From Negativicutes bacterium (GTDB lineage Bacteria; Bacillota_C; Negativicutes; Sporomusales_B; JARLHX01), in NCBI GenBank assembly GCA_031292015.1, contig JARLHY010000040.1, forward strand, positions 1 through 63,992: 63,992 nt of DNA, in the 5' to 3' direction. Under the pieces are notes generated by a model that ran no database searches, was not told the origin of the DNA, and worked only from the letters and a program-made list of their open reading frames with translations. Every line of letters begins with the position of its first letter. Position 1 is the first letter of the stretch. The position numbers and the translations under genes are program-made. Positions 39,069 through 49,651 of the stretch are shown piece after piece.

Positions 39069-39192
39069 AGACTTTTCAAAAAGGTCGAGATGCTAGGCGG
39101 CGCTAGGAAGCGCTCGAAGACAGTACGATGGGAGGTACGGCGAGAGCGCTCCCGGAGCGGCAACAACGCAGATTGACTTTTTTCAAAAGCCT
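39069..39192. repeat. Dispersed repeat, copy C (~124 bp, divergent)
   Basis: It shares with copies A and B the outer segments (TTTTCAAAAAGGTCGAGATGC and CGCAGATTGAC/GCC-TTTTTTCAA) and the overall length, but differs in the middle arms. It begins four bases after the PBP2 stop. Confidence 0.75.
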
Positions 39193-39195
39193 AAT

Positions 39196-41034
39196 TTACA
39201 GGGCTGTTTTGGGTTTATAGGTCTTGGCGCTGTTATCCACGTTCGCCGGCTGGTTGATGTTGAACGCCGCCTCCAGAATCTTTCTGGCGATAGGCGCGGC
39301 GGCGTCGGCGCCAAACCCGCCCTGCTCGACAACCACCGCTATTACGACCCGCGGATCCTCAAAAGGAGCGTAGGCCACAAACAGCCCGTGGTCATCGCCA
39401 TGGGAGTTTTCCGCCGTACCGGTCTTGCCGGCAAGGGAGACCGGAAAACCGTCAAATATGTAAGCCGCGGTGCCGCCAGGCAGGGCCACTTCGTGCAGGG
39501 CCTCGCGGATCAGGTTCAGGGTACGGCCCGACATCTGGATGCTGCCGGTCTCTTCCGGCCCGTAGGACTTCACCGTTTCCCCGTTGGCGGCAACGATCTT
39601 GCTCACAAGATACGGACGGTAACGGTGACCGCCGTTGGCAATCTCGCCCATAACCATCGCCATCTGCAGCGGCGTCGCCAGCTGGAAACCCTGGCCAATG
39701 GCGGCGTCGAAGGTTTCCGACAGATACCAGTCCTCGCCGTACACCTTCTCCTTATAGCGCCGGTTGGCGACCAAGCCGTCCGATTCTCCCGGCAGATTGA
39801 TGCCGGTATAATCCCCCAGGCCGAACATCCGGGCGTACTTTTCCAGATTGTCGATGCCCAGGCGGTTGCCCATCTCATAGAAGTAGACATTGTCCGATTT
39901 TGACAGCGCTTCTTTAAAATTGATCCAGCCCAGCGCCTCGCCCTGAGCGTTGCCCTTGGGAATCAGCCAGTGCTTGCCGGTATCGAGGATCTTTTCCTCC
40001 GGGGTCACCTTCCCCAGTTCCAGCGCCGCCGTGCCTGTGACAATTTTGAAGGTCGACCCTGGCGGATACTCGCCGGAAATAGCCTTGTTGTCCATAGGAT
40101 GGAACGGGTTGTCGTTGATAGCCTTCCAGTCCTTGGACGAAATTCCGCCGGAAAATAGATTGGGATTAAACGCCGGGCGACTGACCATCGCCAGAATTTC
40201 CCCTGTTTTCGGATTCATCACCACGGCGGTCGCCGCCTTGGCGTTGACGTTACCCAGCTTGGTCTGAAGGTACTTCAGATGCTCATCCATCGCCTGCTCG
40301 GCCGCTTTTTGGATCCGCTGGTCGATGGTCAGCACCAGGCTGTTGCCAGGCAAAGGTTCCTTCTTGCCCAGCACCTGCACCGCCCGGCCGTTGACGTCCA
40401 CTTCCACCTGCCGGCCGCCGTCCGTACCCCGGATTTCCCGGTCGTAAACCTGCTCCAGGCCCGATTTGCCGACAGTGTCACCGGTTCTGTAGCCTTCGGC
40501 TTTTCGCTGTTCCAGTTCGGTGTCGTTGATCTCGCTGACATAGCCGATGATATGGGCCCCAAGCTCATTGTAGATATAGTTGCGGATCGGCTGAATTTCG
40601 ATGACCACGCCAGGCAGCTCACTGCGACGTTCTTCGATCATCGTCACGATATCCGGCCCGATATCGGCCTTTACCCGGATCGGCTCGAAGGAACCGCCCT
40701 GCAGACCTATTTTGGCCTGGATCTCGGCCGGACTCATCCCGAGGATTGCAGCAAGCTTGACGATAACCGTCTCCGGCACCGGACCCGAAATGGGTATCAA
40801 GGATACACTCGAACCAGGTCGGTTGGAAACAAGGGGAACCCCGTTCCGGTCATAAAACGTGCCCCTGGGAGCCAGAATGGGGATCAGTTTGATTCGGTTA
40901 CCATCTGCCAGATTCCCGTAATATTTGCCCTGGACGACCTGCAGGTAACCCAGGCGGGTTACGAGAGCGACAAATACAAGGATGACGATCAGACCCAATA
41001 CATCAAGCCTGTGACCCAGGCGTTTAGCCAGCAA
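39196..41034 (-). CDS. mrdA: Penicillin-binding protein 2
   Basis: About 612 residues. N-terminal anchor (LGLIVILVFVALVTRLGYLQ), pedestal domain, and transpeptidase with STFK (Ser about 327), SDN and KTGTAE. It crosslinks peptidoglycan in the elongasome with RodA and MreBCD. The start is probably TTG nine bases after GGAGG. First comes mreB, then mreC, mreD and this gene in transcription order. Confidence 0.95.
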   Translation of the reverse strand: MLAKRLGHRLDVLGLIVILVFVALVTRLGYLQVVQGKYYGNLADGNRIKLIPILAPRGTFYDRNGVPLVSNRPGSSVSLIPISGPVPETVIVKLAAILGMSPAEIQAKIGLQGGSFEPIRVKADIGPDIVTMIEERRSELPGVVIEIQPIRNYIYNELGAHIIGYVSEINDTELEQRKAEGYRTGDTVGKSGLEQVYDREIRGTDGGRQVEVDVNGRAVQVLGKKEPLPGNSLVLTIDQRIQKAAEQAMDEHLKYLQTKLGNVNAKAATAVVMNPKTGEILAMVSRPAFNPNLFSGGISSKDWKAINDNPFHPMDNKAISGEYPPGSTFKIVTGTAALELGKVTPEEKILDTGKHWLIPKGNAQGEALGWINFKEALSKSDNVYFYEMGNRLGIDNLEKYARMFGLGDYTGINLPGESDGLVANRRYKEKVYGEDWYLSETFDAAIGQGFQLATPLQMAMVMGEIANGGHRYRPYLVSKIVAANGETVKSYGPEETGSIQMSGRTLNLIREALHEVALPGGTAAYIFDGFPVSLAGKTGTAENSHGDDHGLFVAYAPFEDPRVVIAVVVEQGGFGADAAAPIARKILEAAFNINQPANVDNSAKTYKPKTAL

Positions 41035-41060
41035 TAGCTCCAACCTCCTCGATTCAACCG

Positions 41061-41555
41061 TCAGCCGCTTTGCTCGGCTATCCAGTCCCTGGTGATACGG
41101 CCGATCAGATGATGCACAGGGATGGCAAAGACCGCGTTATAGATCGTAAGATAAACGACATTCAGCAGCTCTGCCGATAAATCAAGGCCGTAGCCCAGAA
41201 CAAGCAAGGTAAGAAGCATCAGCACACTGTTGAACACCGTAGCCAGCGCCACCGCCAAAAGCGGCAGCAGTACTTTCTCCTTGAACACCTTGCGCTCCAT
41301 CACCCCGGCGAGAAATCCGGTGATCATCTTCGACAAAACATTCAGGCCAAAGATATTACCGGACGCCAGATCCTGCAAGAGCCCGGCGAAGAAACCCAGA
41401 CCCACGCCCTGTTCCCTGCCCAGCAGCAGAGCCGAGGATACGACAATAATCAGCAGCAGATCCGGCCGGATTCCATTGATGGCGATCAGCGGCAGCAAGG
41501 TGGCCTGGATGATCAGGGTTATCACTGTCATCAGCACCCAGATCAGCGGCCTCAT
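41061..41555 (-). CDS. mreD: Rod-shape protein MreD
   Basis: 164 residues, five to six membrane helices: IQATLLPLIAINGIRPDLLLIIVVSSALLLGREQGVGLGFFAGLLQDL is the family signature. Its start overlaps the mreC stop by four bases. Confidence 0.94.
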   Translation of the reverse strand: MRPLIWVLMTVITLIIQATLLPLIAINGIRPDLLLIIVVSSALLLGREQGVGLGFFAGLLQDLASGNIFGLNVLSKMITGFLAGVMERKVFKEKVLLPLLAVALATVFNSVLMLLTLLVLGYGLDLSAELLNVVYLTIYNAVFAIPVHHLIGRITRDWIAEQSG

Positions 41556-42451
41556 TGTCCCGCCCCCCGCGGGGCCGGCGGCTGCGTGCCGGCCGGAGGC
41601 GCCGGCGGCGGAAACGTCGGGATCGGTTCTCTCGAACGCACGATAACAAGGACCTCTTCCAGCCTGTCGAAATCCACCGCAGGCTTGAGGACCCCGTATT
41701 TTAAAAGACCGCCTTCTTCATTGACCACATCGACAACCTCGCCGATCAGCAGCCCCTTGGGATAAATCCCGCCGAAACCCGAGGTGATGACTGTATCCCC
41801 TTTGATAATATCCGCGTCTCTTGCCAGATTTACCATCCGGGGTGACAGCGGCCTGGCGCCGTTGCCTTCCACAATCGCGGCCACCCGGGACTCGGGCCGC
41901 TGCACCAAAGCACCGACGGCGCTGCGCGGGTCGAGGACAAGCTGCACCTTGGCGGTGCTGCTGTAAGCCTGGACGACGTTGCCGACAAGCCCCTGGGGGG
42001 TCACCACCGGCATGTCCTTGGCGATGCCTCGCGCCGTACCACGGTTAATAACAATCATGTTGGTCCAGGTCCCCGGATCGCGGGCCACCACGGCGGCGGC
42101 AACAAAATCAAACTGCGGCGCCGTCTTTTTATAGTCGAGCATGGCCCGCAGTCTTGCGTTTTCCGCCAGGATTTCAGTGGTATCGATATAACTGTGCCGA
42201 AGTTGTTCATTCTCTGCCCGTAGTGCCTGGTTATCGCGATACACGTTGACGATCTGACCGGTAGATGCGCCGGCCTGCCTGACCACGTAGCCGACCTGTG
42301 CGGTCACATATTCCACCGGCGCCAGAATCACCGTAACAAAACGTTCACTGAAATCGAATCGATATTTACCACGTGCTGCCGAAGTAGCCAGCAAAAAGAC
42401 GGTTATAACAGCCACCGTGAGGATGACCGCCTTTTTGAAAAAGAATCGCAC
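41552..42451 (-). CDS. mreC: Rod-shape protein MreC
   Basis: 299 residues: membrane helix (AVILTVAVITVFLLATSAAR), coiled coil (YRDNQALRAENEQL), then paired beta domains (VAAAVVARDPGTWTNMIVINRGTARGI, VVTPQGLVGNVVQ). A Pro-rich tail ends the protein (about 275-299). Scaffold between MreB and PBP2. Confidence 0.95.
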   Translation of the reverse strand: MRFFFKKAVILTVAVITVFLLATSAARGKYRFDFSERFVTVILAPVEYVTAQVGYVVRQAGASTGQIVNVYRDNQALRAENEQLRHSYIDTTEILAENARLRAMLDYKKTAPQFDFVAAAVVARDPGTWTNMIVINRGTARGIAKDMPVVTPQGLVGNVVQAYSSTAKVQLVLDPRSAVGALVQRPESRVAAIVEGNGARPLSPRMVNLARDADIIKGDTVITSGFGGIYPKGLLIGEVVDVVNEEGGLLKYGVLKPAVDFDRLEEVLVIVRSREPIPTFPPPAPPAGTQPPAPRGAGQ

Positions 42452-42588
42452 TATTTCGGCTCCTCTCCTGTTAAATTATAAGCTATCTACACCAGCGTCT
42501 GCCGCGAGCTGCGGCGGCAAGGCCCTCATAATCGGCCTGCCGCGTCAGCCGGGAACGCTCCGCCAGCCTTCAGGGAATCAACGATTCC
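42452..42588. other. mreB-mreC spacer with hairpin
   Basis: About 137 bases without a gene. AGGGAATC ... GATTCCCT (42573-42591) forms a hairpin just after the mreB stop region; other GC-rich stems are present. It may set the MreB:MreC ratio. Confidence 0.4.
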
Positions 42589-43641
<1,053 letters not shown>

Positions 43642-43662
43642 TCAACAATAGAAACCCGACTG

Positions 43663-44364
43663 TTATAGTATTCCCTTTTCTTTGAGGCTTACATACTTGC
43701 CATCGCCGATAATTACATGGTCCAGGACGGAAATGTCAAGCAGGCGGCCAGCTTCGTCCATTTTCGCGGTTAGAGCTAGATCCTCCTGACTAGGGGTGGG
43801 ATCGCCGCTCGGGTGATTATGTACCAGCACCACTGCAGCTGCGTTATAATTGATCGCCTCGCGGAAAAGTTCCCGCGGATGCACCACCGATGCGTTCAGA
43901 CTGCCTACCGACACGGTAGGCGAAGCCAGAACATGATTCTTGGTAGAAAGCAGAACAACAACAAACTTCTCTTTATTTTCATGCCTCAACCGCGGCATCA
44001 ACAGATCGGCCACATCCTGTGGCGAACGGATCACCGGTCGCTCGGCCGCGCCGAGAAGCCCCAGCCGCTTGCCAAGTTCCATTGCGGCAGCCACCGTGAC
44101 AGCCTTGGCAGCACCGATTCCTTTTATCTTGCTGATCTCCTGCGGTGAGAGTCCACCCAGGCCGCCTACTCCGCCGTGCTTCACCAGTAGCCGCTCGGCC
44201 AGGCGCAGCGCTGAATCCTTACTTGTGCCGGTACGCAGCAGAATGGCGATCAGCTCGGCGTTGCTCATCAAAGCCGGGCCATGGGCCAGAAGCTTTTCCC
44301 GCGGCCGCTCGTCCGGCGGGAGCTCTTTGATCATAAGTGGTTTGTCAGCCTGATGGATATTCAA
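43663..44364 (-). CDS. radC: RadC-type JAMM protein
   Basis: 233 residues: HhH DNA-binding motifs (NAELIAILLRTGTSKDSALRLAERLL, ISKIKGIGAAKAVTVAAAMELGKR) and the JAMM motif VHNHPSGDPTPSQED. It sits directly before mreB in the common Firmicute order. Its start overlaps maf by 20 bases. The biochemical role of RadC is unsettled. Confidence 0.95.
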   Translation of the reverse strand: MNIHQADKPLMIKELPPDERPREKLLAHGPALMSNAELIAILLRTGTSKDSALRLAERLLVKHGGVGGLGGLSPQEISKIKGIGAAKAVTVAAAMELGKRLGLLGAAERPVIRSPQDVADLLMPRLRHENKEKFVVVLLSTKNHVLASPTVSVGSLNASVVHPRELFREAINYNAAAVVLVHNHPSGDPTPSQEDLALTAKMDEAGRLLDISVLDHVIIGDGKYVSLKEKGIL

Positions 44365-44932
44365 GCAAGCTCACTCCTAGCGCCTGCCCCAGCAGCTTGT
44401 CCAGTGTCGCCAGCGGCAGGCCGACCACGTTGGCATAACAGCCTTCAATCCCCTCGACGAAGAGAGCCCCGATCCCCTGGATCGCGTAGCTGCCGGCCTT
44501 GTCCCGCGGTTCGCCGCTCGCTACATACCTTTCGATTTCCGACCTTGTCAGGTCGCGGAAGGTTACCGCCGTCACGGCGAAATCCGTCCAGACCCTGCCG
44601 GCCGTGGCCACGGCAATTCCGGTTATTACCTGATGCCGCCTGCCCGCCAGCTCACCGAGCATCCGGCAGGCATCGGCATCATCCGCCGGCTTGCCGTAAA
44701 CCTGCCCATCCATAACCACAATCGTGTCCGCGCCGAGCACGACATCGTCGGCCGCCGCCTTTTTCGCCACATCCAGCGCCTTGGCCACCGCCAGGGAAAC
44801 CGCCAGTTCAGCCGGCGACGAGCTCCACTTGTTATCCTCGTCGACGTCGCTGGCAATCACCTTGAAATCACAGCCGACCTGCCGGAGCAGTTCCTGCCGT
44901 CGCGGCGACGCCGACGCCAAAATCATTGTCAT
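44345..44932 (-). CDS. maf: Maf nucleoside triphosphate pyrophosphatase
   Basis: 195 residues: ILASASPRRQELLRQVG at the start, LGADTIVVMDGQVYGKP, and SYAIQGIGALFVEGIEGCYANVVGLPLATL at the end. Maf proteins hydrolyse dTTP/UTP or modified nucleotides and affect division. Operon with radC. Confidence 0.96.
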   Translation of the reverse strand: MTMILASASPRRQELLRQVGCDFKVIASDVDEDNKWSSSPAELAVSLAVAKALDVAKKAAADDVVLGADTIVVMDGQVYGKPADDADACRMLGELAGRRHQVITGIAVATAGRVWTDFAVTAVTFRDLTRSEIERYVASGEPRDKAGSYAIQGIGALFVEGIEGCYANVVGLPLATLDKLLGQALGVSLLEYPSG

Positions 44933-44957
44933 AACAGCCTCCTTGGGCTAACCCGGC

Positions 44958-45242
44958 CTACAGGCGCCGGAAGAGAAAAACCGCCACAATCACCCCGGCA
45001 ATGCTGATCAGGCTCGGATGCAGGGCAAGGCCCAGCACCAGCTTTACCACATACAAATTTACCACCACCGGCGGCAGGTCGAATACAGGATAAGTCTTAA
45101 CAAGATAAGGGGCCAACCCGCCAAGCGACGACCCGCCGATAACCTCGCCGAGAATCCCGCCGAGCACTGCTCCTGTAATCATGAATAAAGCCAGCATCCC
45201 GAAGCCTCGGTTACTTCCGCCTCTCAACAGTATACCCCCCAA
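44958..45242 (-). CDS. DUF4321 membrane protein
   Basis: 94 residues, two to three membrane helices: GAVLGGILGEVIG and LPPVVVNLYVVKLVLGLALHPSLISIAGVIVAVFLFRRL, matching DUF4321. Common just upstream of maf in Clostridia and Negativicutes. Function unknown. Confidence 0.85.
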   Translation of the reverse strand: MGGILLRGGSNRGFGMLALFMITGAVLGGILGEVIGGSSLGGLAPYLVKTYPVFDLPPVVVNLYVVKLVLGLALHPSLISIAGVIVAVFLFRRL

Positions 45243-45312
45243 CAGCGAATAAAACCTTAGCTGTTATAATTTCTACAACAAGGAAAATAAATCCTTTGCC
45301 TTTGCCGCGGAA

Positions 45313-45834
45313 TTATTTCCGGAATTTTTCCGTATCCCCGCGCGGCAGCTTAGACAGAAAAAAAATTGTCGTCAGACCGGTAGCCACCCCTGTCGGCAGC
45401 GCAAACAGGAGCAGGTACGGCAGATACCAGAAAAGGCCGGGGCTTGCCACCAAAGTGGCCGCGACGGCGATCTGGGCCAGATTGTGCAGCACCGCGCCGA
45501 TGATGCTGATCCCTACAAGAGAAAACATCGGTCGTAAGTATCGATAAGCGAAGGCCATCCCCACGGCGCTGATGAGCGCCCCGCTCATGCTCATCGCAAA
45601 AGCCGGCCCCAGAAAAGTCCCACCCAGCAAGCTGCCCAGCACCACCCGCAGGACAGCGACAACTAGCGCGTCGCGCCAGCCGTACATACTGATAGCCAGC
45701 AGCGATACGATGTTGGCCAGCCCCAGCTTGGCTCCCGGCACCGGGACCGGCAGCGGCAGCCAGCCTTCCACCGCGTGCAGCACCCCGGCGATGGCCACAA
45801 ACAACCCGAGAATGACGACCCGTCTTGTATCCAT
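45313..45834 (-). CDS. Gx transporter family protein
   Basis: 173 residues, five membrane helices, with VPGAKLGLANIVSLLAISMYGWRDALVVAVLRVVLGSLLGG, a conserved ECF S-component-like signature formerly called heptaprenyl diphosphate synthase component I. It usually pairs with a NusG-II domain protein, as here. Substrate unknown. Confidence 0.88.
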   Translation of the reverse strand: MDTRRVVILGLFVAIAGVLHAVEGWLPLPVPVPGAKLGLANIVSLLAISMYGWRDALVVAVLRVVLGSLLGGTFLGPAFAMSMSGALISAVGMAFAYRYLRPMFSLVGISIIGAVLHNLAQIAVAATLVASPGLFWYLPYLLLFALPTGVATGLTTIFFLSKLPRGDTEKFRK

Positions 45835-45845
45835 CAGCGTCCTCT

Positions 45846-46235
45846 TTACTTCGTAATATCGTCAAGATCCGGCGGTGCCGATGATTCGAGCTTTATGACC
45901 ACCCGGTAAGGAAGACAGACGATCTGCTGCGGGGCTACGCTGATCCAGCCGGTGCGCACGCAAATCTGGTCGGGACAATCGGCATCCGCCACCCGGATGC
46001 GGCCGTCTTCGGCCATGATCAGGTTATAGTGCTCCGTCCCGCCCAGGCGCACTTCCTGGCGATAGCCCGGCCGAAGCGGAATGGTCTCAACAAGCTTTCC
46101 TTCCTTGTACACCCGCGCTTCCTGGCTGCCGCCGCCCGACAACGCCGCCATATTCAGGCCGATGCCGCCGACCGAGGCGACAATCAGTACTCCGATTAAA
46201 ATCTTGTCCGCCCGCGTCAGCAGCATCCTCGTCAC
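45846..46235 (-). CDS. NusG domain II-containing protein
   Basis: 129 residues: membrane helix (ILIGVLIVASVGGIGLNMAAL) and an extracytoplasmic NusG-II beta domain (GHYNLI-like segment, ADCPDQICVRTGWIS, IVCLPYRVVIKL). The ADCPDQICV Cys pair is typical of the family. A GTG at 46235 or an ATG at 46226 could start it. Operon with the Gx transporter. Confidence 0.87.
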   Translation of the reverse strand: MTRMLLTRADKILIGVLIVASVGGIGLNMAALSGGGSQEARVYKEGKLVETIPLRPGYRQEVRLGGTEHYNLIMAEDGRIRVADADCPDQICVRTGWISVAPQQIVCLPYRVVIKLESSAPPDLDDITK

Positions 46236-46688
46236 CCAACCCCAAATTTCTCCCTTTTATTCTATAGGAAATGGATAAAGTATGCAAATTGTTAGGTTCG
46301 ACATCAATACCTGGCAGTGAAACATTCTGTTTCTCCAGCTTTTGACCAATCAGTCATCCTTAGTCAGATAAACTCCTTTCCTCTGGGATACTTCGCATGT
46401 ATTGCCATCATATGAGAAAAATATGACAAAACCGTGACACCCCTTAACGATCCATTGCGTCACCAGCAATATAGCATCCGGGAAGATCACCGAAGCCTTA
46501 ATGTAAGGCCATGCCTGTAGCCTAACATTGCACAATTACCAAAACCTATGAATAAAGGGAACTGTTGTAAAACATTGAAATATACAGTAAAACTAAATCA
46601 CGCTCTTAAATATATTGCCAAACTTTACGAAACCCAAATAATCAGCAAAGAACTGCCTATCGCAATTTCTTTGAAAAGATGTGATCAC
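46236..46688. other. Intergenic region between divergent genes
   Basis: About 450 bases between the NusG-II gene and the plus-strand lipoprotein-like gene. Frames here (minus 46350-46535; plus 46548 onward) lack ribosome sites or protein-like content. It must hold two divergent promoters, but no clear boxes are seen. Confidence 0.35.
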
Positions 46689-47213
46689 TTGAAATTAAGA
46701 ACGGCCCTGCTGCTGAGCCTGTTCCTGATAATCAACATAAGCATTTGCGGCTCTGAAGCCGTGATCGAAATCCATAGCGCTGCCCAGACCAACTTCAGCC
46801 GTTATACGAAATATTCCCTCAGAAGCGATATGGCGACTCATGGCCTCCAGTTGATGAATTACGACAAAGGCCCAGGTAAAGCTGACGAGCTGTTTTCCAT
46901 GGGAATGAAAAGACTCGGTTATGTATTGGTTGACGAAAAGGACGCCGACTTTCACGCGGACCTTACGGTCTGGCACTGGGGCGTGGTGCTGTCTGCCGAA
47001 CCCGACAGGGTATACAAAGAAGCCGTTGTCGCTATCATAGTTACACTTAGGGATAATAACGGCCGGGTAATATGGAGAGGAACAGGGAAGGATTTCGATT
47101 CCGCAAACCCCACCGATGAACGGCTCAGCCAGATGGGCCAGACAGTCGTCAGTAAGTTGGCCGCCTGGATCTGCGCCTTCAAGTATGAGCCGGTGGGCAT
47201 CAATGACTTGTGA
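46689..47213 (+). CDS. Exported DUF4136-like protein
   Basis: Read from TTG at 46689, about 174 residues begin with a signal peptide (LKLRTALLLSLFLIINISIC). The mature part, ending in a Cys-containing junction, reads FSRYTKYSL ... MKRLGYVLVDEKDADFHADLTVWHWG ... VVAIIVTLRDNNGRVIWRGTGKDF, resembling DUF4136 lipoproteins. The lipobox is poor (ISIC). A longer in-frame start at 46548 would bury the signal peptide. Monocistronic, on the plus strand. Confidence 0.65.
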   Translation: MKLRTALLLSLFLIINISICGSEAVIEIHSAAQTNFSRYTKYSLRSDMATHGLQLMNYDKGPGKADELFSMGMKRLGYVLVDEKDADFHADLTVWHWGVVLSAEPDRVYKEAVVAIIVTLRDNNGRVIWRGTGKDFDSANPTDERLSQMGQTVVSKLAAWICAFKYEPVGINDL

Positions 47214-47286
47214 TATACCGCACTGGCAAATGTATCTGAAATAAAACTCGCCCAAGCGAATTTGTGGTTGTAGGCAAAACATTGAA

Positions 47287-47391
47287 GCAGGAGGGGATTT
47301 CCGCAGCGGGATTCTTATTCCCAGCCGTCGGCAGCTTTGCTGCCGGCAACGGCGTAGAATATCATCCGTAGCGGAGGAATTCCCCTCCTGC
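47287..47391. repeat. Structured GC-rich repeat element, full copy
   Basis: Outer arms GCAGGAGGGGA (47287-47297) and TCCCCTCCTGC (47381-47391) pair perfectly, and inner stems (CGGCAGC/GCTGCCG near 47330-47345) give a multi-branched fold. Its right 24 bases (47363-47386) recur exactly at 56673-56696. Confidence 0.7.
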
Positions 47392-47473
47392 TTGTTCATT
47401 AAAACAACTAGCTAGGCGCACTAATATCCGTTCTCTTACCTTATGGCCTGAAGACAGACATAATCTACATTGT

Positions 47474-47499
47474 AAAAGGAAGGGTTTCCCCTTCCTTTT
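47474..47499 (-). terminator. Terminator of the rnf operon
   Basis: AAAAGGAAGGG and CCCTTCCTTTT around a four-base loop, 13 bases after the rnfB stop. Confidence 0.85.
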
Positions 47500-47511
47500 A
47501 TCGACTTACTA

Positions 47512-48381
47512 TCAACCCACAGCTGCGACGGTTTTGACCGCGCCGGCCTGGTCTTCCATGCCGGGCACGACACCCAGCACCGCCTGACGGATAGCCTTGG
47601 TCGGGCACTTGACCAGACACTTGGCTTCCGAGCACTTCTCGACGCAGATCTTCGGATCCACCACCGCAAGGTTGTTCTCCATCTTGATCGCCCCGTACGG
47701 GCATTCCCGCATGCACAGCGTGCAGGCGATGCAGGCTGCGCCGCAGGCTTTGCGGGCCACCGGCCCCTTGTCCTTCGAGTTGCAGTTCACCCGGACATGG
47801 GCTCCCAGCGGCATCATCCCGATAACTTTCTTCGGACAGACCGTCTCGCATTTGCCGCAGCCGGTGCACTTGTCGGGATCAATCACCGGCAGGCCCTCAG
47901 GGCTCATCGACATGGCGTCGAACGGACAGTTGCGCACACAGGTGCCGAGACCCAGGCAGCCGAATTTGCAGGCCTTGGGGCCGCCGAACAGCAGATTGGC
48001 TGCAACGCAGTCATCCACACCCTGGTAATCGTGACTCTGGACGGCTTTGCCGGCAACGCCGGCGCACCGGACCTGAGCGATACGCGGTTCAACCGCCGCC
48101 GCCGCTTTCCCGGTCAGTTCAGCCACCGCTTTGGCGACCGGTTCCTTGCCAGGGATGCAAAGGTTGGGCGGCACATCCGGATTGAGCACCACCGCCTCGG
48201 CGTAGGCCATGCAGCCGGCGTAGCCGCAGGCGCCGCACTGCCCTTTGGGCAACACGTCTTCGACAATATGAATAAGTGGATTGACCTCGATGGCAAACTT
48301 CTTGTTGGCGAAGGCAAGAATGAAGCCGAACACCAACCCAAGGCCAGCGAGAACAAGCAAAATCATGACTGATGTGGACAT
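47512..48381 (-). CDS. rnfB: Rnf complex subunit RnfB
   Basis: 289 residues: N-terminal membrane helix, the Fe-S domain GQCGACGYAGCMAYAEAV, then several ferredoxin motifs (CKFGCLGLGTCVRNC, CTGCGKCETVCP, CIACTLCMRECP, CVEKCSEAKCLVKCP). RnfB accepts electrons from ferredoxin. Last gene of the operon; ends in a short Val/Ala tail. Confidence 0.97.
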   Translation of the reverse strand: MSTSVMILLVLAGLGLVFGFILAFANKKFAIEVNPLIHIVEDVLPKGQCGACGYAGCMAYAEAVVLNPDVPPNLCIPGKEPVAKAVAELTGKAAAAVEPRIAQVRCAGVAGKAVQSHDYQGVDDCVAANLLFGGPKACKFGCLGLGTCVRNCPFDAMSMSPEGLPVIDPDKCTGCGKCETVCPKKVIGMMPLGAHVRVNCNSKDKGPVARKACGAACIACTLCMRECPYGAIKMENNLAVVDPKICVEKCSEAKCLVKCPTKAIRQAVLGVVPGMEDQAGAVKTVAAVG

Positions 48382-48394
48382 AGTTCTTACCTCC

Positions 48395-48976
48395 TTACAA
48401 CGGAATCATGCCGGAAAACCCGAAGAAAGAAAGGGCCAACATCCCTGCCAGGACGAAAGCGATCCCCAGTCCTTGCAGCGACTTCGGCACATCCGCGTAT
48501 TGTAGTTTTTCCCGCAGGCTGGCCATCAGGACAATCGCCAGGGCAAAACCCGCGCCAGAGCCAATGGCGTGAACCACGCTCTTCATAAAGGTGAAGTTGG
48601 ATTCGGCGTTAAGGAGCGGCACCCCGAGAACGATACAGTTGGTGGCAATCAGCACAAGGTAAATGCCCCACATGTTATAAAGCGCCGGGGCGTGTTTCTT
48701 GATGATCATTTCTAAGAGCTGTACAAAGCTGGCGATCAGCACCACGAAAACCACCGTCGTCAGGAAGGTGAGATTATACGGATGCAGCACGTAGTTATAG
48801 ACAACCCAGGCCAGAATCGAGCTCAGGGTCATGACCGAGGTTACCGCCATGCCCATGCCGACAGAAGCGTTGAGGTTTTTCGACACCCCGAAGAAGATAC
48901 ACAGGCCCAGGAACCGGGTCAGCACGAAGTTGTTGACAACAACCGCTCCCATGAACAGGGTAAAATATTCACCCAT
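48395..48976 (-). CDS. rnfA: Rnf complex subunit RnfA
   Basis: 193 residues, six membrane helices: NNFVLTRFLGLCIFFGVSKN and INTL-like TNCIVLGVPLLNAE. Together with RnfE it forms the ion-translocating core and holds an Fe-S cluster between membrane helices. Start overlaps the rnfE stop by one base. Confidence 0.97.
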   Translation of the reverse strand: MGEYFTLFMGAVVVNNFVLTRFLGLCIFFGVSKNLNASVGMGMAVTSVMTLSSILAWVVYNYVLHPYNLTFLTTVVFVVLIASFVQLLEMIIKKHAPALYNMWGIYLVLIATNCIVLGVPLLNAESNFTFMKSVVHAIGSGAGFALAIVLMASLREKLQYADVPKSLQGLGIAFVLAGMLALSFFGFSGMIPL

Positions 48977-49641
48977 TACGCTTCACCCCCCTGTACCGCA
49001 GCGGTGATTCCCGCTTTGGCCTTAGCCGCTTTGGCCTTGGCCTGATATTCGCCGATCAGATTGAAGGTACCGATCATCAGACCGATCAGAATGAATCCGC
49101 CTGGCGGCAGAATCGCTATCAGCATCGGGTTATAGGACGCACCCAGCAGCGAAACTCCAAGGATGGTGCCGTTGCCAACCAGTTCACGGATGATGCCGAT
49201 CAGCACCATCGCTCCGGCAAAACCGGCGCCCATGCCCAGGCCGTCGAAGAAGGACGGTACTACCGGATTTTTGGCGGCAAACACTTCCGCCCGCGCCAGG
49301 ATGATGGCGAAAACGACGATCAGCGCAAGATAAATGCTGAGGGCTTTGAACAGATCGGGAAAGTAGGCTTCCAGCACCAACTGCACCACCGTAACGATGG
49401 TGGCGATGGACGTGATATACACCGGAACCCTGACCTTCGGATTGATCCATTTGGAGAAGATAGACACCACCACATTGTTGGCGGTGATGACGAACATTAC
49501 CGACAGGCCCATCGCCAGCGCGTTGATCACCGTCGACGTGACCGCCAGGGCCGGACAAAGGCTGAGCGCCAAGCGGAATATCGGGTTTTGGTCAAGCAGC
49601 CCTTTGGAAAAAACATGCCATAAACTCTGATTTTCGTTCAC
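48976..49641 (-). CDS. rnfE: Rnf complex subunit RnfE
   Basis: 221 residues from a GTG after GAGGTGAGC. Homologous to RnfA (LCPALAVTSTVINALAMG, NPVVPSFFDGLGMGAGF). The C-terminus is Lys/Ala-rich. Membrane core of Rnf. Confidence 0.96.
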   Translation of the reverse strand: MNENQSLWHVFSKGLLDQNPIFRLALSLCPALAVTSTVINALAMGLSVMFVITANNVVVSIFSKWINPKVRVPVYITSIATIVTVVQLVLEAYFPDLFKALSIYLALIVVFAIILARAEVFAAKNPVVPSFFDGLGMGAGFAGAMVLIGIIRELVGNGTILGVSLLGASYNPMLIAILPPGGFILIGLMIGTFNLIGEYQAKAKAAKAKAGITAAVQGGEA

Positions 49642-49651
49642 TTCGCTCACC

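Noticed and set aside
47287..47391. CRISPR-like or riboswitch interpretation of the structured repeat
   Set aside because: There is only one full copy with no spacer array, and the partial copy is 9 kb away. No known riboswitch core is recognised.
46695..47399. 234-codon minus-strand frame opposite the DUF4136-like gene
   Set aside because: The plus strand has a signal peptide and domain match; the minus product is Cys/Arg-rich and runs into the repeat element.
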